64,000 bases of DNA, taken from NCBI GenBank assembly GCA_963643465.1, contig CAVIJT010000005.1, positions 1-64,000 of the forward strand. The letters are read 5' to 3'. Below, piece after piece: positions 33,883 through 42,335 of this stretch. The first letter of the stretch is position 1. Each line of letters begins with the position of its first letter. A program made the translations under genes and the position numbers. Origin of the DNA: CAG-411 sp963643465 (GTDB lineage: Bacteria > Bacillota > Clostridia > Lachnospirales > Lachnospiraceae). The notes beneath the pieces are model-generated. The model worked only from the letters and a program-made list of their open reading frames with translations. It was not told where the DNA came from and did not search any database.

Positions 33883-35640
33883 ATGTTTAAACTTTTTAAG
33901 AACTTTACGAAAAAAGACGGTATGCTTGTTTTGACAGCAATGGTCTTTATCGTGGCGCAAGTATGGCTTGATCTTAAATTGCCAGATTATATGTCAGAGA
34001 TTACCATGCTTGTGGAGACTGAGGGAAGCGAAATGAGTGAAATGCTCTTGGCAGGTGGAAAAATGCTTGCATGTGCTTTGGGAAGTCTCATTTCTGCTGT
34101 GGTAGTTGCCGTACTTGCAGCTAAAGTGGGTATCGGTTTTGCTGCTACATTAAGAGAGAAATTATTTCACAAGGTACAGGAATTTTCCATGGAGGAAATT
34201 GGAAAGTTTTCTACTTCCAGCTTGATTACAAGAACAACCAATGATGTACAACAAGTGCAAATGCTTATTGTTATGGGAATGCAGATGATTGTAAAAGCAC
34301 CAATTATGGCAGTATGGGCAATTTTGAAAATCTATAACAAGAGCTGGCAATGGACTGCAACTACTGGAATAGCAGTTGTTGTATTGCTCACCATTGTATT
34401 ATGTATTATTTCCCTTGCCACACCGAAATTTAAGAAAATGCAGGTGTTGACAGATGATTTGAACCGGGTTACTAGAGAAAATCTTACAGGTTTAGCAGTA
34501 GTACGTGCTTATAATGCAGAAAGTTATCAAGAGAAAAAATTCGAAGATGCCAATACAAATTTAACCAGTGCAAATATGTTTGCCAATCGTACCATGGGAT
34601 TTTTAATGCCAACTATTCAAGGTGTTATGAATGGACTTACACTGGCAATTTACTGGGTAGGTGCTATCCTTATTAACAATGCAGTAATGAGCAATAAATT
34701 GACATTATTTTCAGACATGGTAGTATTTTCTTCTTATGCGATACAGGTTGTCATGTCATTTATGATGTTGGTAATGATCTTTATGATTTGGCCAAGAGCA
34801 TCTGTAGCAGCAAAACGTATTGGAGCTGTTTTGGAAACAAAAATCCATATAGAAGAAGGAACAAAAGATGGAAATGCTGCAAAAGTAACTGGTGAAGTAG
34901 AATTTAAGAATGTATCGTTCTGCTATCCGGATGCGGCAGCAAATGTAATTGAGAATATCAGTTTTCGTGCGAAGAAAGGACAGACGGTGGCATTTATCGG
35001 TTCTACCGGATGTGGAAAAAGTACGGTTATCAATTTAGTACCACGTTTCTATGATGTTACAGAAGGTGAAGTTCTTGTAGATGGTATTAATGTAAAAGAA
35101 TATAAGCAAAAGGAACTTCGAAATAAAATTGGTTATGTATCACAAAAAGCAATTCTGTTCTCAGGAGACATTACTTCCAATGTAGCTTATGGTGACAATG
35201 GAAAAGGTGAAATTTCAGAAGAGGCAGTGAAGCGTGCAATTGAAGTGGCACAGGGTACAGAGTTTGTAGAAAAACAGGAAGATACTTACAAAGGATTTGT
35301 ATCACAGGGAGGAAGCAATTTCTCTGGTGGACAGAAACAGCGTTTATCTATTGCAAGAGCCATTGCAAAAGATCCTGAGATTTTTATTTTTGATGATTCA
35401 TTTTCTGCCCTTGACTACAAAACAGACCGCATTTTGCGTCAGGCATTAAAGGAAAAATGTGCAGATGCAACAAAATTGATTGTTGCTCAGCGAATTGGAA
35501 CAATACGTGATGCAGATTTGATTATTGTACTGGATGGTGGAAAGATTGCTGGAAAGGGTACTCATGAGGAATTGATGAAGTCTTGTGAGGTATATCAGCA
35601 GATTGCATATTCACAGTTGTCAAAGGAGGAGTTGGCATAA
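33883..35640 (+). CDS. ABC exporter half-transporter, degenerate-site subunit
   Basis: 585 residues from ATG 33883 (RBS AAAGGAGGAG). Six-helix type I exporter membrane domain (about 1-320), then a nucleotide-binding domain with Walker A GSTGCGKST, signature FSGGQKQRLSIARAI and Walker B IFIFDDSFSALD. The residue after Walker B is Asp instead of the catalytic Glu, as in the non-catalytic half of heterodimeric exporters such as BmrC and TM287. It pairs with the next gene, whose start overlaps its stop (TAATG). Probably drug or peptide efflux. Confidence 0.92.
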   Translation: MFKLFKNFTKKDGMLVLTAMVFIVAQVWLDLKLPDYMSEITMLVETEGSEMSEMLLAGGKMLACALGSLISAVVVAVLAAKVGIGFAATLREKLFHKVQEFSMEEIGKFSTSSLITRTTNDVQQVQMLIVMGMQMIVKAPIMAVWAILKIYNKSWQWTATTGIAVVVLLTIVLCIISLATPKFKKMQVLTDDLNRVTRENLTGLAVVRAYNAESYQEKKFEDANTNLTSANMFANRTMGFLMPTIQGVMNGLTLAIYWVGAILINNAVMSNKLTLFSDMVVFSSYAIQVVMSFMMLVMIFMIWPRASVAAKRIGAVLETKIHIEEGTKDGNAAKVTGEVEFKNVSFCYPDAAANVIENISFRAKKGQTVAFIGSTGCGKSTVINLVPRFYDVTEGEVLVDGINVKEYKQKELRNKIGYVSQKAILFSGDITSNVAYGDNGKGEISEEAVKRAIEVAQGTEFVEKQEDTYKGFVSQGGSNFSGGQKQRLSIARAIAKDPEIFIFDDSFSALDYKTDRILRQALKEKCADATKLIVAQRIGTIRDADLIIVLDGGKIAGKGTHEELMKSCEVYQQIAYSQLSKEELA

Positions 35641-38069
35641 TGGAAGAAAGGACAAGAAAAGGAAATCCACGAAAAATGGGACCAGGTGCACCTGGAGCCA
35701 TGCGTGGGGAAAAAATAAAAAAAGGTACTTGGGGAAAGCTCCTTCAGTATACAAGAAAATATTGGGCTTTTGTTATCATTGCCGTTATTTGTGCAGCTGG
35801 AGGTACTATTTTTACTTTGGCAGGACCAGATAAATTGTCGGAAATGACAGATACGGTTACCGAAGGAATTGCACCGGATACCGATATGTTAGAAGAGATT
35901 TCAACTGCTATGCAGGACAGCGTATCAGAAAATTCAGAGACATTGCAAACTGCTGTTTCGGATAACGTATCTGCTAACATGCAAACTGTCATGACAGCTA
36001 TTTCTGAAAATTTAGCAAAAGGTTCCACAGATGCGGTAGAGGTAAATGGTGTGAGTATTTCTGTGGAAGAACAAACAAGTACCTTGCAGATTATGAGTAG
36101 TGCTGACCAACAGGATCAGGAGGCAATGAGCGAGGCAATGAATACTTTGCCAGAGTCTGTAAAAACAGCATTATATTCCGATGTAGAAGTAAATGGGGTT
36201 ACTATTTCCGGTGAAGATCAGGTTGCCATGCAGGATGCTTTTGCGGATATGGATACGGAAGATACTTCTTCTGAAAATCAAGAGGAAGCGCTTAACAATA
36301 TGAAAGACTTGCCGGAGTCTGTAAAATCAGCCTTGTATACAGAGATTACAGTAGACGGAACACGCATTTCTGGTGAAGATCAGCTTGCTATGATTGACAT
36401 TCTTTCTAATATAGATGAGGATGATACAGAGGCTACATTGGAGGCATTTGATGAATTACCAGAATCTATTTATGATTTGGTAAAACCAACGGTAGATTTA
36501 GATAAGATTTTTGAGATTGCTATGTTTCTTGTGATATTATATGTAGCTGGATGTGTGTTGTCTGCAACACAAGGATTTATTATGGCTACCGTTACACAGA
36601 AAGTATCCAAAAAACTTAGAACCGATATTTCTGAAAAAATCAATCGTTTGCCAATGGGATATTATCATCGTCATTCTACTGGAGATGTATTATCTCGTGT
36701 TACCAATGATGTAGATATGCTTGGTGCCTCTTTGAACATGAGTATCGGAATGTTGGTTTCTGCCATTACCTTGTTTGTCGGTTCGTTGATTATGATGCTC
36801 AAAACAAATGTAACGATGACAATCACTGGTATATTAGCAACTATTATTGGTTTTGCATTGATGATGGTCATTATGGGACATTCTCAGAAATACTTTACAC
36901 GTCAGCAGAAACATTTGGGAGAATTAAACGGACACATTGAAGAAATGTATACCGGTCATACCGTAGTGAAAGCATACAATGGAGAAGAGGATGCCATTGA
37001 AGAATTCCACCGATTAAATGGAATGTTGAAAGATAGTGGATTTAAAGCACAGGCTATGTCTGGACTTATGATGCCTATCATGACTTTTATTGGAAACTTT
37101 GGTTATGTGGCAGTATGTTTAGTTGGTGCAGCACTTGCAATGGACGGAAAGATTTCTTTTGGAGTCATTGTATCTTTTATGATGTATATTCGTTTCTTTA
37201 CACAGCCACTTTCACAGTTGGCACAGGCATCCCAGCAGTTACAGTCTGCGGGAGCATCGGCATCGCGTGTATTTGAATTTTTAGATGCAGAAGAAATGGA
37301 AGATGAGAGCAACAAAACAGCTACCCTTACAGATACAAAGGGAAATGTAAGTTTCTCTCATGTACATTTTGGATATGATCCAGATAAAATCATTATCAAT
37401 GATTTTTCTGCAGAGGCAAAGGCAGGTCAGAAAATTGCCATTGTTGGTCCTACGGGAGCAGGAAAATCAACCCTTATCAATTTACTTATGCGTTTTTATG
37501 AAATCAATAGTGGAGAAATCAAGATTGATGGCGTTCCTATCGCTTCTATGAAAAGAGAAGAGGTACATTCCCAGTTCTGTATGGTATTGCAGGATACCTG
37601 GTTGTTTGAGGGAACGGTTAGAGAAAATCTGATTTATTGTTCGGAAAATAAATCAGAGGAAAAGATGAAGGAAGCCTGCAAGGCAGTAGGATTGGATCAT
37701 TTTATTCATACATTGCCAAAGGGATATGATACTGTATTGGATGATCAGGTGAATTTATCACAAGGACAGAAGCAGCAGTTGACCATTGCTAGAGCCATGA
37801 TTGCGGATAAACCAATTTTGATTTTGGATGAGGCTACAAGTTCTATTGATACTAGAACCGAATTGCAGATTCAACATGCCATGGATGAGTTGATGAAAGG
37901 CAGAACTTCATTTGTAATCGCTCATAGATTGTCTACAATCAAAGATGCAGACCTTATTTTGGTATTAAAAGATGGAGATGTCATTGAAAGTGGAAACCAC
38001 GAGGAACTGATGGAACAGAAAGGATTCTATGCAGATCTCTATAATAGTCAGTTTGAACAGGCATCCTAA
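35640..38069 (+). CDS. ABC exporter half-transporter with a large repeat-bearing extracytoplasmic insert
   Basis: 809 residues, about 200 more than usual. TM1 is about 42-63. An acidic, extracytoplasmic insert (about 65-290) follows and contains three tandem units of about 50 residues. The other five helices are about 295-560. The nucleotide-binding domain has Walker A GPTGAGKST, signature LSQGQKQQLTIARAM and canonical Walker B ILILDEATSSID with the catalytic Glu, making this the active half of the heterodimer. Start ATG overlaps the stop of the first subunit. The insert may act as a receptor or lid (inference). Confidence 0.92.
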   Translation: MEERTRKGNPRKMGPGAPGAMRGEKIKKGTWGKLLQYTRKYWAFVIIAVICAAGGTIFTLAGPDKLSEMTDTVTEGIAPDTDMLEEISTAMQDSVSENSETLQTAVSDNVSANMQTVMTAISENLAKGSTDAVEVNGVSISVEEQTSTLQIMSSADQQDQEAMSEAMNTLPESVKTALYSDVEVNGVTISGEDQVAMQDAFADMDTEDTSSENQEEALNNMKDLPESVKSALYTEITVDGTRISGEDQLAMIDILSNIDEDDTEATLEAFDELPESIYDLVKPTVDLDKIFEIAMFLVILYVAGCVLSATQGFIMATVTQKVSKKLRTDISEKINRLPMGYYHRHSTGDVLSRVTNDVDMLGASLNMSIGMLVSAITLFVGSLIMMLKTNVTMTITGILATIIGFALMMVIMGHSQKYFTRQQKHLGELNGHIEEMYTGHTVVKAYNGEEDAIEEFHRLNGMLKDSGFKAQAMSGLMMPIMTFIGNFGYVAVCLVGAALAMDGKISFGVIVSFMMYIRFFTQPLSQLAQASQQLQSAGASASRVFEFLDAEEMEDESNKTATLTDTKGNVSFSHVHFGYDPDKIIINDFSAEAKAGQKIAIVGPTGAGKSTLINLLMRFYEINSGEIKIDGVPIASMKREEVHSQFCMVLQDTWLFEGTVRENLIYCSENKSEEKMKEACKAVGLDHFIHTLPKGYDTVLDDQVNLSQGQKQQLTIARAMIADKPILILDEATSSIDTRTELQIQHAMDELMKGRTSFVIAHRLSTIKDADLILVLKDGDVIESGNHEELMEQKGFYADLYNSQFEQAS
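36036..36485 (+). repeat. Three in-frame tandem repeats inside the exporter gene
   Basis: Units begin VEVNGVSISVEEQ, VEVNGVTISGEDQ and ITVDGTRISGEDQ, and close with LPESVKTALYSD, LPESVKSALYTE and LPESIYDLVKPT. Each is about 50 residues. The DNA copies have diverged, so the duplication is old. Confidence 0.85.
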
Positions 38070-38118
38070 GAAATTTGGTGACGTATTTTCGCAGAAGGCG
38101 TAGAAAAGACAGACTTTT

Positions 38119-38166
38119 AACTTAGGGGATGCTGTATCAAAAATAGAGCTTGCAACCCCTAAGTTT
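38119..38166 (+). terminator. Hairpin after the ABC exporter operon
   Basis: AACTTAGGGG pairs with CCCCTAAGTT (38156-38165) across a 27-base loop. No strong T-run, so read-through into the next gene is possible. Confidence 0.5.
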
Positions 38167-38193
38167 CATAGCAAAAGAAGGGAATGGTGAGAA

Positions 38194-38784
38194 ATGAAAT
38201 ATATTACAATAGAGAGGGAATACGGAAGTGGAGGAACGTTAATAGGAAAGAAATTAGCTGAAAAATGCCAAGTTCCTTGCTATGGACAAGAAATTTTAGA
38301 GCGTGCATCGGAGCGTTTACAAATTTCGGTAGATGAGATTCGCAAATATGAGGAGAAGGCAACCAATAGTATGTTGTATTCCTTGTATATGCTTTGTCAG
38401 ACCCGCTCATTAAGCGATGAAATGCTTTCTTCCGAAGGAAAAGTGTTTGTGGAAGAGCAGAATGCCATAAAAGAATTTGCTAGTCAGGGAAGTGCTATTT
38501 TCATGGGGCATTGTGCATCAGAGGCATTAAAAGAGTGTGATAATGTGATTCGTGTCTATGTTCATGCGGATGCTGAGACAAAGAAGCAGCGCATTATGAC
38601 GGATTATGGAATTGCAGAGACGAATGTGTCTATTGCAGAAAAGAAAAATAATAAGCGTCGATCCAGTTATTATGCTGCCAATACTCAAAAGAAGTGGAAT
38701 GATTTTCGCAATTACGACATTGTTCTTGACAGTAGTAAGTTAGGGATCGATGGATGTGTTAGTGTATTGGCAGGGCTTTTTTAG
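38194..38784 (+). CDS. Cytidylate-kinase-like P-loop protein
   Basis: 196 residues. The N-terminus reads TIEREYGSGGTLIGKKLAEK, a P-loop variant typical of the cytidylate-kinase-like family (Cytidylate_kin2) common in Clostridia. Later motifs include GSAIFMGHCASEAL and a lid-like arginine/lysine stretch KKNNKRRSSYY. The bona fide CMP kinase is normally a different gene, so the substrate here is uncertain. RBS GGTGAG precedes ATG 38194. Confidence 0.85.
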   Translation: MKYITIEREYGSGGTLIGKKLAEKCQVPCYGQEILERASERLQISVDEIRKYEEKATNSMLYSLYMLCQTRSLSDEMLSSEGKVFVEEQNAIKEFASQGSAIFMGHCASEALKECDNVIRVYVHADAETKKQRIMTDYGIAETNVSIAEKKNNKRRSSYYAANTQKKWNDFRNYDIVLDSSKLGIDGCVSVLAGLF

Positions 38785-38814
38785 AAAGTACATAGGTAAA
38801 ATTAATCACAAATA

Positions 38815-38843
38815 TTGACATTTTTTCCTATCCTATGTTATAC
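38815..38843 (+). promoter_or_regulatory. Sigma-A promoter of the LRR protein gene
   Basis: TTGACA, 17 bases, TTATAC. The start codon is 44 bases downstream. Confidence 0.75.
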
Positions 38844-38886
38844 TCCTGTTGGTTTAAAAAACAGAATACATATAGGAGTGAAAAAG

Positions 38887-39363
38887 ATGAAAAAGAACAG
38901 TGGAAAAAACAAATTATTAACAATCTTTCTTAGTATGATGTTTGTGGCAGCCTTATTTTTTGTATTGTCAAAAATGAATTTGAAGAAGGTTGCTTCCGAC
39001 GAAAATGATTTTATTTATGCGCAGGGATTTCATCAAACAACGCAGGAATGTTATGTGGATGGTTGCAGAATACAAGAACCAGATGCCATTAAAATTCCAT
39101 CTTCTGCTAAAGTAACAAAATTAGGAGAAGATACAGCAAAGGTGTACACAATTATAGGAATTACATCAGAGGCATTTAAGGATGAGAAAAATCTTGAAGA
39201 AGTTACCATTCCGGAAACTGTGACAGAAATTTGTGAAGATGCCTTTTCTGGGTGTGATAAGATTAAAAAAGTCACTTTTCTTGGAACAAAAGAAGAGTGG
39301 AGTAAAGTGGATATTGCAGAAGGGAATGAAAGTTTGACTTCTGTAGATGTGGAGTTTAAGTAG
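38887..39363 (+). CDS. Membrane-anchored BspA-type leucine-rich-repeat protein
   Basis: 158 residues from ATG 38887 (RBS TAGGAGTG); the longer frame would start inside the promoter. An N-terminal anchor is about 12-30. The rest carries LRR_5-like turns: ITSEAFKDEKNLEEVTIPET, VTEICEDAFSGCDKIKKVTF. Such repeats in gut Clostridia mediate surface contacts. Only about two repeats are present, so this is a minimal member. Function not established. Confidence 0.75.
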   Translation: MKKNSGKNKLLTIFLSMMFVAALFFVLSKMNLKKVASDENDFIYAQGFHQTTQECYVDGCRIQEPDAIKIPSSAKVTKLGEDTAKVYTIIGITSEAFKDEKNLEEVTIPETVTEICEDAFSGCDKIKKVTFLGTKEEWSKVDIAEGNESLTSVDVEFK

Positions 39364-39377
39364 AGGCAAAATGATAG

Positions 39378-39406
39378 CAGACGCAGCTTCGGTTGCGTCT
39401 GTTTTT
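39378..39406 (+). terminator. Terminator after the LRR gene
   Basis: CAGACGCA - GCTTCGGT - TGCGTCTG followed by TTTTTG. Confidence 0.9.
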
Positions 39407-39685
39407 GTTTAAATTATGGTTCAGCGATTGCGAAATTTAGCTATAAATGTGTATTTTTTGAAAGAAATGTTCATAGAATGTGGCGCATTGTGCAAAAATG
39501 TGCAAAAGTCTGTGGATAATGTGGACAAAAATAGAAAAAATACGATAGAATTATAAATTGGAAAAGATTGGAGTTGTATAAAACGTTTAAAAATGTAGAA
39601 AGAAATCTAAAATATGATAAAAATGTAACAAAAATGTTTCGGAAATGTAAAAAAAGTGTTTTTGTTGAGGAACTTGTGATATAAT
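39407..39685 (+). promoter_or_regulatory. Promoter region of the FnIII surface protein
   Basis: Extended -10 TGA-TATAAT at 39677-39685, 48 bases before the ATG. The 270 bases upstream are AT-rich with no open frame or clear structure. Confidence 0.5.
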
Positions 39686-39732
39686 GGAAAGGAAATGTGC
39701 GGAGAGTGCATTAATTAAAGGAGGAAATTTAC

Positions 39733-40263
39733 ATGAAGAAGAGAAGTTTAGTAAGTGGCATTGTTGCAATGGCAATGGCAGCATCTGTTTTTACTGGTGC
39801 TGGTGTGGCAGGTGTTAGTTCAGTATCTGCTAATACTACAACAGGAGCAGCAGTAACAACAGGAGCAGCTACAACAGGAGCAGCTACAACAGGAGCAGCA
39901 GTGACAACAGGAACAGCTACAACAGGTTCTGCAGTAACAACAGACGCAGCAGTAACAACACCATCAAGCGTGAAAAAGCCAGCTAAGGTTACAGCAGTTA
40001 AGACAACAAGAAAGTCTGCTAAGAAAGCAATCGTAACTTGGAAGAAGATTAAGGGTGCTGCTGGATACCAGGTTAAGTACGCTGCAAAGAAGAGCTTAAA
40101 GGGTGCTAAGACTGTAACTGTTAAGAAGAATACAGCAAAGGCTACTATTAAGGGATTAAAGAAGAATAAAGTATACTATGTAAAGGTAAGAGCTTACAAG
40201 AAAAACGGAGCTAAGAAAGTATACGGAACATACAGCAAGGTTGTAAAGATTAAGAAGAAATAA
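39733..40263 (+). CDS. Secreted basic protein with TTGA repeats and a fibronectin type III-like domain
   Basis: 176 residues, RBS AAAGGAGG. Signal peptide is about 1-34 (MKKRSLVSGIVAMAMAAS, cleavage near SVSA-N). Next come roughly seven short units of the type TTGAA/VTTGAAT (about 35-78). A lysine-rich FnIII-like domain follows (about 83-176: KPAKVTAVKTTRKSAKKAIV, WKKIKGAAGYQVKYA, YYVKVRAYKKNGAKKVYGTYS). Many gut Clostridia secrete such FnIII proteins. No anchor motif; the strong positive charge may hold it to wall polymers (inference). Confidence 0.8.
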   Translation: MKKRSLVSGIVAMAMAASVFTGAGVAGVSSVSANTTTGAAVTTGAATTGAATTGAAVTTGTATTGSAVTTDAAVTTPSSVKKPAKVTAVKTTRKSAKKAIVTWKKIKGAAGYQVKYAAKKSLKGAKTVTVKKNTAKATIKGLKKNKVYYVKVRAYKKNGAKKVYGTYSKVVKIKKK

Positions 40264-40286
40264 TCCAATATTATTTCATACTTAGT

Positions 40287-40315
40287 AAGGTGTCGCACGA
40301 TGTGCGGCACCTTTT
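40287..40315 (+). terminator. Terminator after the FnIII protein gene
   Basis: AAGGTGTCGCAC - GAT - GTGCGGCACCTT followed by TTCTTTC. Confidence 0.88.
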
Positions 40316-40483
40316 CTTTCTCTATAAGGATTAGGGTGTCAAAAGCCTATAAGAAAATTTCTCCTATGGAGGGTATGCAAGAGCAGGAAAATGCGTGGAA
40401 AGGGTTGGTAATTAGGATAGAAACCGTTATAATAGGATATGGAGATTGTAAATTAGAAATGAAGGGGGATTAAGGGAAGTCGT

Positions 40484-42214
40484 ATGGGGAAATATAGAAA
40501 AAATCAGGAGATTGTAGGGGAATATCCAAAAGAATTGGCAATAAAATGTCACAATGGAGTTTTTGTAGGAAAGAAAAAAGAAAGTGTGATTTCTTACAAA
40601 GGAATTCCATATGCTATGCAGCCGGTAGGAAAACTGCGCTGGAAGGCTCCAAAGGAGGCGCCAGCTAGTGAAAAGATATATGAGGCATACCATTTTGGAG
40701 TATGCAGTATTCAATCTGTTGTAAAGGAAGAAGCGAAGTTTTTTGGAAATCAGGGGGAAGAGTGTCTCAATCTAAATGTTTGGCTAAATGAAGAAAATAA
40801 GCAAAAGAAAAAGCCCGTTATGGTATACATTCATGGAGGGTCCTATTGTTGGGGTGGAACTACAGACCCTTTGTTGGATGGACACAACTTTGTGAAAGAA
40901 CATGGTGAAGTTATACTGATTACCATTGCATATCGACTTGGAATTATGGGGTTTGTGGATTTTTCAACAATATCCGGAGGGCAGCATTATAAGGATAGTT
41001 GTAATCTTGGAATACTAGATCAGATTGCAGCACTTACATGGATACAGAAAAATGTGGAGGCATTTGGTGGTGATCCGTCCAATGTTACCATATTTGGAGA
41101 ATCCGCAGGGGCAGGGAGTGTTTCTATTTTAGCAGTTCTTCCAAGGGCAAAAGGTTTGTTTCAGCGTGCCATTATGGAGAGTGGTTCTAGTGCGCTGACC
41201 TATAGTAAAGCACAGTGTCAGCCTTTGACAAAGAAAATTATGAGTCTGACAAATGCAGAAAATATGCAGGATTTGCAGAAACTTTCCGCAGATGAATTGC
41301 GGAGAATTTCAGAAAAAGTTTCTAATATTGCCTGTTTTCCACAAAGAGATGGAAGGCTTCTTCCGCTAGATTTGTATGCGCAATATGCTGCTGGTGCCAG
41401 TACCCATGTAGATATATTGATGGGAACCAATGCAGATGAAGTTCGGTATTGGATGGAAAAAGTAAATGGAGAACTGTTTTATCGTATGGAGATACCTATT
41501 TTATATGAGAATACGATAAAGTCTATTTCTCAAAGGGATAAAAAAAGAATCCGAGAATTTTTTGCCCTGCGCCATGAAAGCAAAGCATGGAAAATTACGG
41601 AATTTTATAATGAAGTTATGTTTCGGTTGCCTGCCTTATTTCAGTTGACGGAACATTCTAAAAATGGGGGAAGAGCATACAATTACTATTGGACCCAGTC
41701 AGGCAAACGTCGTCGGCAAGGGGCTTTTCACACAGTAGAGATTGCCTATGTATTTGGCAATTTACATGTAACAAATAGTGGGATAAAAGGGGGAAAACCT
41801 CCAGTTACGGAGGGGATGGAACATAGGAATAAGCTACGAAAAGGAAAGAGAAAGGCTTATTTTAATGCGGAACTTAGTAAGATGGTACAGACAATGTGGG
41901 TGAATTTTGCCAAAAATGGAGATCCAAGTATAGAGGGATTTACATGGCCGGAGTATCAAAGTAGCAGTCGAAAGACTATGATTCTGGGAAAAGAATGTAG
42001 GGTTGTGGAGAATTTGCTGGAAGAGCAGAGACGATTGCTTACGCCTATTTTAAAATATCATATAAAAGTTTCTTATACGGGACTGTCTTTTCGTGTGCCT
42101 CAAGTTTACAAAATATTATTAGCTGGAGTATTTTGTATATTTACCTTAGTAAGAACTTGTCTACATGTATGGAATAAGAAGAGAATAGGAGCAGGAAAAA
42201 GAACAGTAACATGA
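40484..42214 (+). CDS. Type B carboxylesterase with C-terminal membrane segment
   Basis: 576 residues. Alpha/beta-hydrolase carboxylesterase/lipase: oxyanion text YIHGGSYCWGG, nucleophile elbow FGESAGAGS (Ser about 207), acidic and His residues in the usual later positions (FHTVEIAYVFGN). There is no N-terminal signal peptide. A hydrophobic stretch VYKILLAGVFCIFTLVRTCL near the C-terminus (about 544-563) is followed by basic residues, so the enzyme is probably tail-anchored with the catalytic domain in the cytoplasm (inference). Substrate unknown. Confidence 0.88.
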   Translation: MGKYRKNQEIVGEYPKELAIKCHNGVFVGKKKESVISYKGIPYAMQPVGKLRWKAPKEAPASEKIYEAYHFGVCSIQSVVKEEAKFFGNQGEECLNLNVWLNEENKQKKKPVMVYIHGGSYCWGGTTDPLLDGHNFVKEHGEVILITIAYRLGIMGFVDFSTISGGQHYKDSCNLGILDQIAALTWIQKNVEAFGGDPSNVTIFGESAGAGSVSILAVLPRAKGLFQRAIMESGSSALTYSKAQCQPLTKKIMSLTNAENMQDLQKLSADELRRISEKVSNIACFPQRDGRLLPLDLYAQYAAGASTHVDILMGTNADEVRYWMEKVNGELFYRMEIPILYENTIKSISQRDKKRIREFFALRHESKAWKITEFYNEVMFRLPALFQLTEHSKNGGRAYNYYWTQSGKRRRQGAFHTVEIAYVFGNLHVTNSGIKGGKPPVTEGMEHRNKLRKGKRKAYFNAELSKMVQTMWVNFAKNGDPSIEGFTWPEYQSSSRKTMILGKECRVVENLLEEQRRLLTPILKYHIKVSYTGLSFRVPQVYKILLAGVFCIFTLVRTCLHVWNKKRIGAGKRTVT

Positions 42215-42335
42215 AATTAATGGGACATTCATATTTCATTCATATCTATTTGCTATAATGCTAACGATAGTTTACACAAATGTGATTATAGTGTAACATG
42301 AAAACACAGATGGATAGAAAATGTGGAGGAATTTT

